Shown here piece after piece: positions 38,311-38,822 of a DNA stretch of 38,822 nucleotides (its first letter is position 1; each line of letters opens with the position of its first letter). The translations under genes were made by a program, and so were the position numbers. Below the pieces are notes generated by a model. It was not told where the DNA came from, searched no databases, and saw nothing but the letters and a program-made list of their open reading frames with translations. The stretch covers positions 11,202 through 50,023 of the forward strand of contig PMBR01000052.1 in assembly GCA_003152995.1 (NCBI GenBank), given 5' to 3'. The stretch is from Chloroflexota bacterium. Its GTDB lineage: Bacteria; Chloroflexota; Limnocylindria; Limnocylindrales; CSP1-4.

Positions 38311-38822
38311 TTGAACAGAGGTTTTCTTCGCAACGGGATCGTCATGGTCGTCCTCGTGGCTGCGACCGTCCTGTTGCTCTACATCCTTATCCAGCCCACC
38401 CAGCCGAATAGCAAGGTCTACACCGACTACCAGTCGGACGTCCAGTCCGGGCAGGTCAGCAAGGTCGTCCGCGACGGCTCGACGCTGACGGTGACCTTGA
38501 GGGACAAGTCGTCCTACACGGTAGAGTCCGACTCTCCCCTCATTGGCGACGCCGCCACGCTGGAAGGCTGGCTCAAGGACGCCGGTGTGCAGAAGCCGTG
38601 GCCGTCGTTCGAGGACAAGAAGCCGGCCGATACAGGCTGGATCGTCCTATTGCTAACGACGCTACTCCCGATCGGAGTCATCGTCCTCTTCATCGTCTTC
38701 TTCATGCGCCAGGCCCAGGGCACCAACAACCAGGCCCTGAGCTTCGGCAAGAGCCGGGCGCGAATGTTCCTTGGAAACAAGACCGTCGTCACCTTCGCGG
38801 ACGTGGCAGGCGTCGATGAGGC
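38311..38822 (+). CDS. ftsH: ATP-dependent zinc metalloprotease FtsH, N-terminal part (runs off window; not in ORF track)
   Basis: TTG start at 38311 with GGAGG at 38293; reads (M)NRGFLRNGIVMVVLVAATVLLLYILIQPTQPNSKVYTDYQSDVQSGQVSKVV...GNNQ-type linker...FGKSRARMFLGNKTVVTFADVAGVDEA. Confidence 0.93.
   Translation, partial: MNRGFLRNGIVMVVLVAATVLLLYILIQPTQPNSKVYTDYQSDVQSGQVSKVVRDGSTLTVTLRDKSSYTVESDSPLIGDAATLEGWLKDAGVQKPWPSFEDKKPADTGWIVLLLTTLLPIGVIVLFIVFFMRQAQGTNNQALSFGKSRARMFLGNKTVVTFADVAGVDE

Overview
High-GC bacterial chromosomal window, read as about 32 protein genes plus one tRNA. Gene content looks Chloroflexota-like, but that is inference. Most of it is housekeeping: valS 3' part, a run of zinc-ribbon proteins, a MoxR/DUF58/transglutaminase operon, a three-gene serine-biosynthesis-like operon (class V aminotransferase, SerA, histidine-phosphatase), an RHH/PIN toxin-antitoxin pair, RarA, a PAS hybrid histidine kinase, a DUF4446 protein, a UvrD-like helicase with a C-terminal PD-(D/E)XK/Cys-cluster nuclease, HAD hydrolase, methyltransferase, CpaE-like REC+ParA ATPase, MurI, an F420-associated-type metalloprotease, a D-2-hydroxyacid dehydrogenase, a YchF-like ATPase, a PfkB kinase, an MrfAB (YprAB)-like helicase/exonuclease pair, an FtsB/DivIC-like protein, tRNA-Met(CAT) and the 5' end of ftsH (TTG start, absent from the ORF track). 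The least explained items are: a ~210-bp intergenic region (14827-15035) made of consecutive inverted repeats, including a 22-bp-arm hairpin; a second structured intergenic region (15632-15810); a recurring -10-like hexamer 6-8 nt upstream of start codons (predicted leaderless transcripts); and a PfkB gene packed 22 bp head-to-head and stop-codon-overlapping tail-to-tail with its neighbours. I see no CRISPR array, rRNA, prophage or intact IS element, and no confident defence island.
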